NCBI GenBank assembly: GCA_017554615.1
Contig: JAFZHY010000002.1
Coordinates: 1-64,000 of the forward strand
Source of the DNA: Clostridia bacterium
GTDB lineage: Bacteria; Bacillota; Clostridia; UMGS1840; HGM11507
Length of the DNA stretch: 64,000 nucleotides
Direction of reading: 5' to 3'
In this document: one piece after another, positions 1 to 6,577 of the stretch
Numbering within the stretch: position 1 is the stretch's first letter
How the letters are laid out: the number at the start of each line of letters is the position of its first letter
The notes under the pieces: generated by a model
Told to the model about the DNA's origin: nothing
Databases searched by the model: none
Seen by the model: only the letters and a program-made list of their open reading frames with translations
Position numbers and translations under genes: made by a program

Positions 1-665
1 TAAATCTTGTCAAATACCGCAGTAAACTTTTCATCAACTTCAACATCTTTATGGTAATGACCAAAAAACCATTTTTTACATGCCACACTGTTTTTTATCT
101 TTTCCAGAAAATCTGTAAGTTGATTGATTTCATATGTTGGAGCAATTTTATCTTGAACAGATGTCGGGGCAGAATGGGTTATCACATAATCAAATTCAGA
201 ATTATTCTTTTTAAGATTTTCTTCTGCAGTACTATACTCTTTTTCGCTTGGCATTTCATCTTTCCACCAGTTTTTGCCTTCGGTTCGGTGCTCTTTGTCG
301 TGCGAACTTGCCCCGCCAAATACGAAGAACTTCTTTCCGTCAATATGATATACTTCGCCTCTGATTAAATGATATATGCCATCATCAACTTTGTGTGCAA
401 TACTACCACCAAAATCTACTGTTGGGAGATTATAAAGCATCTCAAAATTTTCGTGATTGCCATCGATAAAAAGTGTCGTGAAATTTTTACTTTTCAACCA
501 CTTTATCCAATATTTTTCTTCATTACTACCGTCCCACACGCCACCAAAATCACCACATATTATCACATAATCATTTTTGGTCATTTCTTTTTGCTCTGGA
601 AAACGTTTAGTGGAAAGTTTCTGTATATCGACTGGTATGTGTGTATCTCCTGTAATATATATCAT
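1..665 (-). CDS. Calcineurin-like metallophosphoesterase (3' end cut by window edge)
   Basis: Reading leftward from ATG at 663-665, 221 codons stay open to the window edge, so the C-terminus is missing. The family motifs are in order: GDTH (6-9), CGDFGG (37-42), GNHE (69-72), THSAP (163-167) and GHYH (202-205), the metal-binding set of calcineurin-like phosphoesterases. The substrate cannot be told from sequence. A GAGGGAA ribosome site precedes the ATG and a good promoter lies at 726-754. Small phosphoesterases of this type are common cargo of phages and integrative elements (family knowledge), which fits the element boundary at 980. No signal peptide is seen, so it should act in the cytoplasm. 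Confidence 0.85.
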   Translation of the reverse strand, partial: MIYITGDTHIPVDIQKLSTKRFPEQKEMTKNDYVIICGDFGGVWDGSNEEKYWIKWLKSKNFTTLFIDGNHENFEMLYNLPTVDFGGSIAHKVDDGIYHLIRGEVYHIDGKKFFVFGGASSHDKEHRTEGKNWWKDEMPSEKEYSTAEENLKKNNSEFDYVITHSAPTSVQDKIAPTYEINQLTDFLEKIKNSVACKKWFFGHYHKDVEVDEKFTAVFDKI

Positions 666-725
666 TTTATGTTCCCTCAATGTATAAAAGTATTATTTAT
701 ATCAGACAATCTTTATTGCAAGATA

Positions 726-754
726 ATTATACTATATAATTACTAATAATTCAA
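726..754 (-). promoter_or_regulatory. SigA-type promoter of the metallophosphoesterase gene
   Basis: On the minus strand TTGAAT, a 17-base spacer and TATAAT lie about 60 bases upstream of the start codon at 665. Confidence 0.65.
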
Positions 755-781
755 GAATGCAGATATATTTATTATATTTCC

Positions 782-810
782 TTTTCTAACATTTTTCTAG
801 CACTTTTCTA
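782..810. repeat. Three TTTTCTA direct repeats with 11-bp period
   Basis: TTTTCTA occurs at 782-788, 793-799 and 804-810, exactly one helical turn apart; related TTCTAAC runs occur near 935. Arrays like this near a tRNA junction resemble arm-type sites for tyrosine recombinases. The function is inferred. Confidence 0.5.
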
Positions 811-866
811 GCGAAAACCCAAAAAAGCTATTTAAAAGTGGCAATACCAAATCTGCTAGAACAGCA

Positions 867-900
867 AAGGCTTTGAAGGTTTTTAACCCCTCAAAGCCTT
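867..900. other. Hairpin inside the element end
   Basis: AAGGCTTTGA (867-876) is matched by TCAAAGCCTT (891-900), a perfect 10-bp stem with a 14-base loop. No long T-run follows directly on either strand, so it may be a weak terminator or part of the recombination site. Confidence 0.5.
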
Positions 901-979
901 GATTTTATGCGGTTTTTATCGCTTTTTAACTTCTTCTAACTTCCGCTTATTTCGTCTATCTAAAAAGACTGTCTAACAG

Positions 980-1035
980 CTCGAAATCGTTTTGTCCGCA
1001 AGGGCACGTGGGTTCGAATCCCACCTTCTCCGCCA
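980..1035 (+). pseudogene. 3' half of tRNA-Ser(CGA), displaced attachment-site fragment
   Basis: From the anticodon loop onward this is a normal class II serine tRNA: loop CTCGAAA (anticodon CGA at 982-984), a long variable arm (993-997 with 1002-1006), T arm GTGGG/CCCAC (1008-1012, 1020-1024), acceptor strand CTTCTCC (1025-1031), G and an encoded CCA (1033-1035). The 5' half is absent: no GGAGAAG, D arm or properly matched anticodon stem lies upstream, and the five bases before the loop (aacag) pair poorly. Loss starting at the anticodon loop is what integration into a tRNA gene leaves at the far end. Confidence 0.75.
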
Positions 1036-1037
1036 TG

Positions 1038-1070
1038 GCAAGGTTTTGTATAGTCAAAACCTTGCTTTTT
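1038..1070 (+). terminator. Terminator of the tRNA-Ser fragment
   Basis: GCAAGGTTTTG (1038-1048) pairs with CAAAACCTTGC (1055-1065), then TTTTT. It is retained behind the tRNA 3' half, as expected if this side is the original chromosome. Confidence 0.8.
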
Positions 1071-1079
1071 GTATAACGA

Positions 1080-1108
1080 AAACCACCTGTATATCAGGTG
1101 GTTTGTTG
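1080..1108 (-). terminator. Terminator of the ksgA-mnmA-hydE-rhodanese operon
   Basis: AAACCACCTG (1080-1089) pairs with CAGGTGGTTT (1095-1104) across a 5-base loop; read leftward the stem is followed by TTTT. It lies 22 bases beyond the rhodanese stop codon. Confidence 0.7.
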
Positions 1109-1129
1109 GTTGTTATTATTATAGATATA

Positions 1130-1570
1130 TTACTTTTCTATTTCATACGGCCAGTCGATAATACCACCGAATTCTTTTACATTGGTATAACCAAGCTTTG
1201 CAAGGCTTTCGGCTGCAATTTTGCTTCTGCGACCTGATCTGCAATACACAAGAATCTGTACATCCTTGTCGGGGAGCATTTCTTCTGACCTTTCTTCGAT
1301 TTCGGTATATGGGATAAGAATTGCGCCAGGGATATGACCGTTATCGTATTCATCTTGTTCTCTTACATCAAGAATTATATATTCTTCCCCTGAGGTCATT
1401 ATATTTTTGGCATTTTGTTGTGTTATTACTTTATACATTGCTTTTTCTCCTTTTTTGGAAACTATAATCGAAGTTGGGCCATCTGCACCTCCGATAATTC
1501 CTATACTTGTATCATTTGCACAAGCACAGAGCAATATACAAATACATATAATACATAATAATTTCTTCAT
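1130..1570 (-). CDS. Rhodanese-domain lipoprotein carrying an OadB-like GGADGPT segment
   Basis: 146 residues from ATG 1568-1570, which has an AAGGTAAC site; an upstream in-frame ATG lies inside hydE and is less likely. Residues 1-17 are a lipoprotein signal with lipobox L-C-A-C (Cys17). Residues 22-37 read [16 protein letters not shown], almost identical to the sodium-binding loop of the OadB protein at 20536-20583. Residues 45-146 are a single rhodanese domain with LDVRE, GHIPGA and the active-site loop CRSGRR (Cys110), followed by FGGIIDWPYE. A second ATG at 1436-1438 has a perfect AAGGAG site 8 bases upstream and could make the rhodanese alone. It would act in sulfur transfer at the outer membrane face, or in the cytoplasm if the short form is made. 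Confidence 0.85.
   Translation of the reverse strand: MKKLLCIICICILLCACANDTSIGIIGGADGPTSIIVSKKGEKAMYKVITQQNAKNIMTSGEEYIILDVREQDEYDNGHIPGAILIPYTEIEERSEEMLPDKDVQILVYCRSGRRSKIAAESLAKLGYTNVKEFGGIIDWPYEIEK
1436..1452 (-). promoter_or_regulatory. Strong internal ribosome site and ATG within the rhodanese gene
   Basis: AAGGAG at 1447-1452, 8 bases before ATG 1436-1438, in frame with the lipoprotein gene. It is a better site than that of the annotated start and matches the start of free-standing rhodaneses of this family. Confidence 0.6.
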
Positions 1571-1583
1571 ATCGTTACCTTTT

Positions 1584-2630
1584 TTACTCTTTATAGTCTC
1601 CTCTTTCAAATGAAATTTCATATCCTATTTTTTTCATTTCATCATTTAAGATTTTAAGGCTTTCGGCTCCTTCTGCGCCTGTTGAAAGTTTACCGTTATA
1701 GAGAGTATATTTATCTCTTTTATCATAAGGAGAGAGGTTTGGCATTATAACATTCGCTCCTGCTTTTATTCCCTCTTCTCTGCCATTTGGAGACACTGAA
1801 TTTAGTGCTGTGGTGGCAGGGATAAGGGCTTTATTACATAAAAGCCTTAAAATTCCTATTATAAAAGTTGTAAGTTTATAACTACCGTTTTCAAAATTTA
1901 AAAACGGGGTATCTTTATGGCTGATATACGGGCCGACGCCTATCATATGAGGTTTAAACTCTTTTATAAACATAATATCTTCTGCTATATTTGTAAGAGT
2001 CTGATAAGGGGCGCCTACCATAAACCCACAGCCTACCTGATATCCGATTTTTTTAAGGTTATAAAGACATTCGACTCTGTTTTTAATACTCATATTTTCA
2101 GGATGAAGTTTTGAGTAATGCTCACTGTTTATACTCTCATGCCTTAAAAGATATCTATTAGCTCCACAGTCAAAAAACTTTTTATAAGAGTCATAAGATT
2201 TTTCGCCCATAGAAAGTGTTATTGCGCAATCTGGGTATTTATTTCTTATTTCAGATATAATCTCACAGGTTAAATCATCTGTAAAATATCCGTCTTCCCC
2301 ACCCTGAAGTACAAAGGTGCGAAAGCCAAGATTATATCCTTTTTCACAACAGATAAGTATTTCTTCTTTTGAGAGCCTGTATCTTTCCAAATTAAGATTG
2401 CTTTTTCTTATTCCGCAATAGAAACAGTCATTCTTACAATAGTTTGAATACTCTATAAGACCTCTTATATATATTTTGTTTGAAAAATTATTTAAAGTTA
2501 CTTCTTTTGATTTATCAAACAAATAATTTCTTACTGATTGGTCATTACTGCTTTTAAGAAGATTAAGACATTCATCAAACGAAATATTTTGTTTTTCATA
2601 TAAATTATCAATAGTTTTAAAAACAGTCAT
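1584..2630 (-). CDS. hydE: [FeFe] hydrogenase H-cluster maturase HydE (radical SAM)
   Basis: 348 residues, normal for HydE. The radical-SAM cluster motif CX3CX2C is at Cys65, Cys69 and Cys72 in a YCKNDCFYCGIR context. LQGGED, the LRHES segment and GFMVGAPYQT match HydE rather than BioB. HydE acts with HydF and HydG to build the diiron subcluster of [FeFe] hydrogenase. Its likely client here is the group B hydrogenase at 43577-45040; hydF and hydG are not in the window. It is third in a minus-strand operon, one base after mnmA, and is followed 13 bases later by the rhodanese gene. Confidence 0.9.
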   Translation of the reverse strand: MTVFKTIDNLYEKQNISFDECLNLLKSSNDQSVRNYLFDKSKEVTLNNFSNKIYIRGLIEYSNYCKNDCFYCGIRKSNLNLERYRLSKEEILICCEKGYNLGFRTFVLQGGEDGYFTDDLTCEIISEIRNKYPDCAITLSMGEKSYDSYKKFFDCGANRYLLRHESINSEHYSKLHPENMSIKNRVECLYNLKKIGYQVGCGFMVGAPYQTLTNIAEDIMFIKEFKPHMIGVGPYISHKDTPFLNFENGSYKLTTFIIGILRLLCNKALIPATTALNSVSPNGREEGIKAGANVIMPNLSPYDKRDKYTLYNGKLSTGAEGAESLKILNDEMKKIGYEISFERGDYKE

Positions 2631-2631
2631 A

Positions 2632-3690
2632 CTATATTATAGTTCCTCCGCCGACAACGATATCGCCATTATAAAAGACTACTGCCTGACCTTTGGTTAT
2701 TGCTCTTTGAGGTTTATCAAATTTAACAAGCACATCTCCGTTATCAAGCATAGTAAGTGTTGCCGGTTCTTCTTTTTGTTTATATCTTGTTTTGGCTGTT
2801 ACTCTTAAGTTATCCTCTGGCTTATCAAAGGGAATAAAGTTAACATCGGTTGCTACCAAGGTATCGCTCATAAGGTCGTCCGAATAGCCTAAGACTACTT
2901 TGTTATTTAAAATATCTTTTTCGCATACAAACATAGAAGATTTTAAAGATAAGCCAAGACCTTTTCTCTGGCCTATGGTATAATTTATAATTCCTTTATG
3001 CTTACCCAAAACATTCCCTGACTTATCTACAAATTCCCCAGGGACACTTTTTACTCCCAGATATTCTTCAATAAATTCACCGTATTTTCCGTCTTTTATA
3101 AAACAGATATCCTGACTGTCAGGCTTATTGGCATTAACAAAATTTAGGGAATTTGCTATTTCTCTTATTTTATCCTTAGTTAAATTACCAAGAGGGAAAA
3201 GAATTTTGGATAGTTGTTTCTGAGTTAAGGAATAAAGAACATAACTTTGGTCTTTTGATTCATCCAGACCTTTTTTCAAAAGATATTTATTAAGCGTCTT
3301 ATCATATTCCACTCTTGCGTAATGGCCTGTAACAACTTTTGAATATCCCTCATTATCTGCCAAGTCAAGAATTTTTTTAAACTTTATATAACGGTTACAA
3401 TCTACACAGGGGTTAGGAGTTCCACCGTTAACATAGGTTGAAACAAATTTATCTATAACTTTTTTATTAAAATCTTCTGTGAAATTTATAACTTCATAAG
3501 GGATATCAAGGACATCACATACTTTTTTAGCATCCAAAATATCCTGATTAGTACAACAGGACGGATTTTCATCTTTAGTTGTATGAAGTTTAAGGGTAAC
3601 CCCTTTTAACAGATACCCTTCTTCTTTTATTAAATATGCGGCAACGGAACTATCCACGCCACCACTCATTGCAATTACAGCACTTTTCAT
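2632..3690 (-). CDS. mnmA: tRNA-specific 2-thiouridylase MnmA
   Basis: 352 residues, the usual length. The PP-loop SGGVDSS is at 9-15, the catalytic Cys95 lies in TPNPCVDC, and the partner Cys196 lies in DSQDICF. GHYARVE and the YTIGQRKGLG segment are also present. It thiolates U34 of tRNA Lys, Glu and Gln in the cytoplasm, using sulfur relayed from a cysteine desulfurase. It lies between ksgA (12-base gap) and hydE. Co-transcription with a rhodanese two genes downstream is suggestive for sulfur supply but does not prove it. Confidence 0.95.
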   Translation of the reverse strand: MKSAVIAMSGGVDSSVAAYLIKEEGYLLKGVTLKLHTTKDENPSCCTNQDILDAKKVCDVLDIPYEVINFTEDFNKKVIDKFVSTYVNGGTPNPCVDCNRYIKFKKILDLADNEGYSKVVTGHYARVEYDKTLNKYLLKKGLDESKDQSYVLYSLTQKQLSKILFPLGNLTKDKIREIANSLNFVNANKPDSQDICFIKDGKYGEFIEEYLGVKSVPGEFVDKSGNVLGKHKGIINYTIGQRKGLGLSLKSSMFVCEKDILNNKVVLGYSDDLMSDTLVATDVNFIPFDKPEDNLRVTAKTRYKQKEEPATLTMLDNGDVLVKFDKPQRAITKGQAVVFYNGDIVVGGGTII

Positions 3691-3702
3691 TATATCACCA
3701 AA

Positions 3703-4548
3703 TTAAAATAGTCTATCGGAGATTTTTGCAAATTCTTCAACTGATAATGTTTCTCCTCTTAAGTTACAGTCATATCCCAAATCGGTTATAATCTGTTCAA
3801 TTTCTGCTTTGCTTTTTTGTGTTATACCACTGTTTGAAATTCCGTTAAGAAATGTTTTTCTTCTTTGGTTAAAAGATGCTTTTATTAGTTTAAACATATT
3901 TTTTTCACTTAACGGTGTTACACTCGGAGTATCTAGTATATCAAGTTTTACCACTGCAGAATCTACATTAGGCGCAGGGATAAAACAATCTTTAGGTACA
4001 TTGGTTACAATACTTGATTTACTGTAATAATCTATAAGACAGGTTATAGCACCGTAGTCTTTACTTCCCGGTTTTGCAACAAGTCGGTCTGCGACTTCTT
4101 TTTGCACCATTACAGTAATTGATTTTAAATTAAATCTTCCTTCCAGAAGATATGTTAAAATCGGTGTTGTTATATAATACGGAAGATTTGCAACCAGGAT
4201 AGTATTATCACTCTTAATGATAGAATTTAAATCAAACTTTAAAACATCTTCGTTAATAAGGTTAAAGTTATCAAATTCCAAAAAGAGTTCATTTAACACA
4301 GGAATTAAAGAATTATCTATTTCAACAGATGTAACAGATTTTGCATATTTTAATAAAGACTGAGTAAGACTTCCAAACCCAGGCCCGATTTCAATAACAT
4401 CGGTATCCTTTGTTATTTTAGAATTATAGATAATACTTTCTACTATACTCTCATCACATAAAAAATTTTGCCCGAAGCCTTTTTTAAATTTAAATCCGTA
4501 TTTTGCACATATTTTTTTTATAACCGATATATCTGTTAAATTTTCCAT
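3703..4548 (-). CDS. rsmA: 16S rRNA (adenine1518/1519-N6)-dimethyltransferase
   Basis: 281 residues, also called KsgA. GQNFL (26-30), the SAM-binding EIGPGFGSL (53-61), and the catalytic NLPYY (121-125) are all present, followed by the family's FNQRRKTF stretch. It dimethylates two adjacent adenines of the 16S helix 45 loop during small-subunit assembly. It is first in its operon, with an AGGAGA site and a TTGAAT-17-TATAAT promoter at 4592-4620. Confidence 0.95.
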   Translation of the reverse strand: MENLTDISVIKKICAKYGFKFKKGFGQNFLCDESIVESIIYNSKITKDTDVIEIGPGFGSLTQSLLKYAKSVTSVEIDNSLIPVLNELFLEFDNFNLINEDVLKFDLNSIIKSDNTILVANLPYYITTPILTYLLEGRFNLKSITVMVQKEVADRLVAKPGSKDYGAITCLIDYYSKSSIVTNVPKDCFIPAPNVDSAVVKLDILDTPSVTPLSEKNMFKLIKASFNQRRKTFLNGISNSGITQKSKAEIEQIITDLGYDCNLRGETLSVEEFAKISDRLF

Positions 4549-4591
4549 ATAAATCTCCTGATTTTTATTTAAGCTTAATTTTATTTAATTT

Positions 4592-4620
4592 ATTATACAT
4601 TAAATTATAAAAAAATTCAA
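4592..4620 (-). promoter_or_regulatory. Promoter of the rsmA-mnmA-hydE-rhodanese operon
   Basis: On the minus strand TTGAAT, a 17-base spacer and TATAAT, about 45 bases upstream of the rsmA start. Confidence 0.7.
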
Positions 4621-4681
4621 TAATATTATATAGGCAGATTATAGATATTTTAAAATAAAAAAGATTTTTTATTAAAACACC

Positions 4682-4710
4682 TTGACAAACTTAAAATTTT
4701 AAGGTATAAT
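4682..4710 (+). promoter_or_regulatory. Consensus SigA promoter of tRNA-Met
   Basis: Perfect TTGACA and TATAAT hexamers with a 17-base spacer; the tRNA starts 16 bases after the -10 box. Confidence 0.9.
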
Positions 4711-4725
4711 CTCATAGAATGATTT

Positions 4726-4802
4726 GGCGGTGTAGCTCAGTTGGCTAGAGCATACGGTTCATACCCGTACGGTCGGTGGTTCAAGTCCACTCGCCGCTAC
4801 CA
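4726..4802 (+). tRNA. tRNA-Met (CAT), elongator type
   Basis: The cloverleaf is complete: acceptor GGCGGTG with CGCCGCT, D stem GCTC/GAGC, anticodon stem TACGG/CCGTA around TTCATAC, T stem GGTGG/CCACT, and an encoded CCA. The anticodon stem lacks the three G-C pairs of initiator tRNA, and the loop context is elongator-like. tRNA-Ile(CAU) is possible but less likely. Confidence 0.95.
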
Positions 4803-4810
4803 AAACAAAA

Positions 4811-4836
4811 ATCCTGTCGAAAGATAGGATTTTTTG
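4811..4836 (+). terminator. Terminator of tRNA-Met
   Basis: ATCCTGTC, a GAAA tetraloop and GATAGGAT form an 8-bp stem followed by six T residues. Confidence 0.85.
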
Positions 4837-4839
4837 TTT

Positions 4840-5006
4840 TGTATTATTCATTTTTCACTATTCAATATTCATCATTCATTAAGTTCGAAGGGTATTGATT
4901 TCTTCAATAAATACTGCAAAAAAGAACAATAATTGAATGTCATCTAAACGCAGTTTAGATTTCATCGTGAGCATTGCAAACGATTTCATTTTAATAACTT
5001 TTCCTT
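4840..5006. repeat. Gene-free stretch with nested palindromes, possible miniature-element remnant
   Basis: No gene is visible. The stretch opens with ATTCA-rich short repeats (4846-4880), then has a perfect 8-bp palindrome ATCTAAAC/GTTTAGAT with a 3-base loop (4942-4960) and a weaker ATCGT/ACGAT pair (4964-4968, 4980-4984). Its composition and position behind a tRNA resemble non-coding palindromic repeats of Clostridia. Only one copy is in this window, so repetition is not shown. Confidence 0.35.
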
Positions 5007-5042
5007 AAAAAAGACTACTGCTTACATATAAACAGTAGTCTT
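5007..5042 (-). terminator. Terminator of the DUF378 gene
   Basis: AAGACTACTG (5011-5020) pairs with CAGTAGTCTT (5033-5042); read leftward it runs into six T residues. Confidence 0.85.
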
Positions 5043-5047
5043 CTTTT

Positions 5048-5248
5048 TTAATTATCTTTTTCTGAATTTCTAAAAAGTAAAGTAAGCGTCCACAGACCTG
5101 CGATACCTACTATGGTAAATATAATACGGCTTAAAAGTGCAAGTTGGCCACCAAAAAGCCATCCTACGATATCGAAGCCAAATATCCCTATACTTCCCCA
5201 GTTAAGCGCACCGATTATTACAAGTATCAACGCAATTTTATCAATCAT
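5048..5248 (-). CDS. DUF378 (YuzA-like) small membrane protein
   Basis: 66 residues from ATG 5246-5248, chosen because an AAGGAG site lies just upstream; a longer in-frame start has no such site. Two hydrophobic segments flank the conserved ALNWGSIGIFGFDIVGWLFG core of DUF378, and the C-terminus is short and charged. It is an inner-membrane protein of unknown function, found widely in Bacillota. It stands alone between the tRNA-Met region and a divergently read alaX-like gene and has its own terminator. Confidence 0.85.
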   Translation of the reverse strand: MIDKIALILVIIGALNWGSIGIFGFDIVGWLFGGQLALLSRIIFTIVGIAGLWTLTLLFRNSEKDN

Positions 5249-5308
5249 TTTTATAAACTCCTTTTTTATTTTTATTATTATCATATATACTCGTAATATT
5301 CATAAATA

Positions 5309-5337
5309 TTGACTTTTTATTTGAATTTTTATATAAT
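5309..5337 (+). promoter_or_regulatory. Promoter of the AlaX-like gene
   Basis: TTGACT, a 17-base spacer and TATAAT, 35 bases before the ATG; an AAAAGGAG ribosome site follows. Confidence 0.75.
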
Positions 5338-5371
5338 TTTATTATAATTTTTTTAAAAGGAGCATCCTTTA

Positions 5372-6529
5372 ATGACTATTAAATTATATGACTTTGACAG
5401 TTATTTAACTGAATTTGATGCGCAAGTTTTAGACTGTGAAAAGTGTGGAGAACAATATAAAACAGAACTTGATAAGACTTTATTTTTCCCCGAAGAAGGC
5501 GGACAAAGTGCAGACAGGGGCACACTTAACGGTATAGAAATTACCGATGTTAAACTAAAAGACGGTGTTATTTACCACTACTCAAACCATCCTTTTACAA
5601 AGGGTGAAATGGTGCATGGAAAGATTGATTTTGATTTTCGTTTCAGGAATATGCAAAACCACAGCGGAGAGCATATAATCTCAGGGATAGCACATAAACT
5701 ATTTGGGTATGACAATGTTGGATTTCATCTTGGAATTGACAATGTTACAATGGACTTAAGCGGCTACATAGAAGATGAGGATATTAAAAAAATAGAATTG
5801 CTTGCGAACAAGGCAGTATATGAAAATCATCCTGTAACTGCATATTATCCACCAGATGATGAACTTAAAAACTTAGAATACAGGGCAAAAGGCGAAATAA
5901 AAGAAAATATAAGAATAGTTAAAATCGGTAATCTTGACTTATGTGCTTGTTGTGCTCCGCATGTTAAGAACACAGGAGAGATAGGAATTATAAAGATACT
6001 TTCCAAGACAAGATACAAAGGCGGAGTAAGGCTTAATATTCTTTGCGGATATGATGCACTAAATGATTATTATAAAAAACATTATACAAATTCTTTAATA
6101 TCTTCCCTTTTATCTGTTAAAGAGGATGAAACTTATGACGGTGTTAAAAAACTTCTTGATAACATTACATCTTTAAACATAAAACTTAATGAAAGAACTA
6201 AAATTCTTGCAAAACATATTTCAGACTCTGTAAAATTTACAAAAGACAACATTTGCCTATTCTTTGACGGAATGGATAACGACCATTTAAGGCTTATTGC
6301 AAACGAGATTAAAGAAAAAACAGAATCTTTTGCGATTATTTTATCAGGCGATGATAACGACTGTTACAGATATATAATAATCTCAAATAAAAAAAGCGCT
6401 GAAGAATTTACCAAAAAGGCAAATTTATCACTTTCCGGCAGAGGCGGAGGAAGATTAAATATGGCAACAGGAACATTTAAGGCAACTAAAAAAGAAATTG
6501 AAAATTACTTCTTAAATGTTATTGAATAA
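5372..6529 (+). CDS. Alanyl-tRNA editing protein, AlaX-L type with DHHA1 domain
   Basis: 385 residues. The N-terminal part matches the second-additional domain of alanyl-tRNA synthetase: HSGEH (97-101) and CxxxH (193-197) give the four zinc ligands of the editing site. The C-terminal part ends in the glycine-rich GRGGGRL of DHHA1. No aminoacylation domain is present. The family hydrolyses Ser-tRNA(Ala) or Gly-tRNA(Ala) in trans. It has its own promoter, and the creatininase-family gene downstream starts from a promoter overlapping this stop codon. Confidence 0.88.
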   Translation: MTIKLYDFDSYLTEFDAQVLDCEKCGEQYKTELDKTLFFPEEGGQSADRGTLNGIEITDVKLKDGVIYHYSNHPFTKGEMVHGKIDFDFRFRNMQNHSGEHIISGIAHKLFGYDNVGFHLGIDNVTMDLSGYIEDEDIKKIELLANKAVYENHPVTAYYPPDDELKNLEYRAKGEIKENIRIVKIGNLDLCACCAPHVKNTGEIGIIKILSKTRYKGGVRLNILCGYDALNDYYKKHYTNSLISSLLSVKEDETYDGVKKLLDNITSLNIKLNERTKILAKHISDSVKFTKDNICLFFDGMDNDHLRLIANEIKEKTESFAIILSGDDNDCYRYIIISNKKSAEEFTKKANLSLSGRGGGRLNMATGTFKATKKEIENYFLNVIE

Positions 6530-6550
6530 ATAAAAAAACCATAGTATAAT
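6522..6550 (+). promoter_or_regulatory. Promoter of the creatininase-family gene
   Basis: TTGAAT (6522-6527, overlapping the end of the AlaX-like gene), a 17-base spacer and TATAAT (6545-6550). A GGAGA ribosome site follows. Confidence 0.7.
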
Positions 6551-6577
6551 TAAGAAAAAAATGCAGGAGAATTTCAA

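Larger units (their letters stand above)
1..985. mobile_element. End of a putative integrated element, continuing left of the window
   Basis: Inferred element end. The right boundary is the displaced 3' half of a tRNA-Ser gene beginning near 980, which has no matching 5' half. Inside it are a metallophosphoesterase gene with its own promoter, three TTTTCTA repeats at 11-bp spacing like integrase arm sites, and a hairpin. No integrase or relaxase is visible; it would have to lie further left. From 666 to 979 I see no gene, only these sites. A deletion that removed the tRNA 5' half is the alternative. Confidence 0.5.

Noticed and set aside
51-746. Two plus-strand open frames at the left edge
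   Set aside because: They are antisense to the metallophosphoesterase gene, whose motifs are unmistakable, and have no ribosome sites.
992-1237. Open frame reading through the tRNA-Ser 3' half (RGFESHLLRHG)
   Set aside because: This peptide is the usual translation artefact of a tRNA 3' end; it has no ribosome site and runs antisense to the rhodanese gene.
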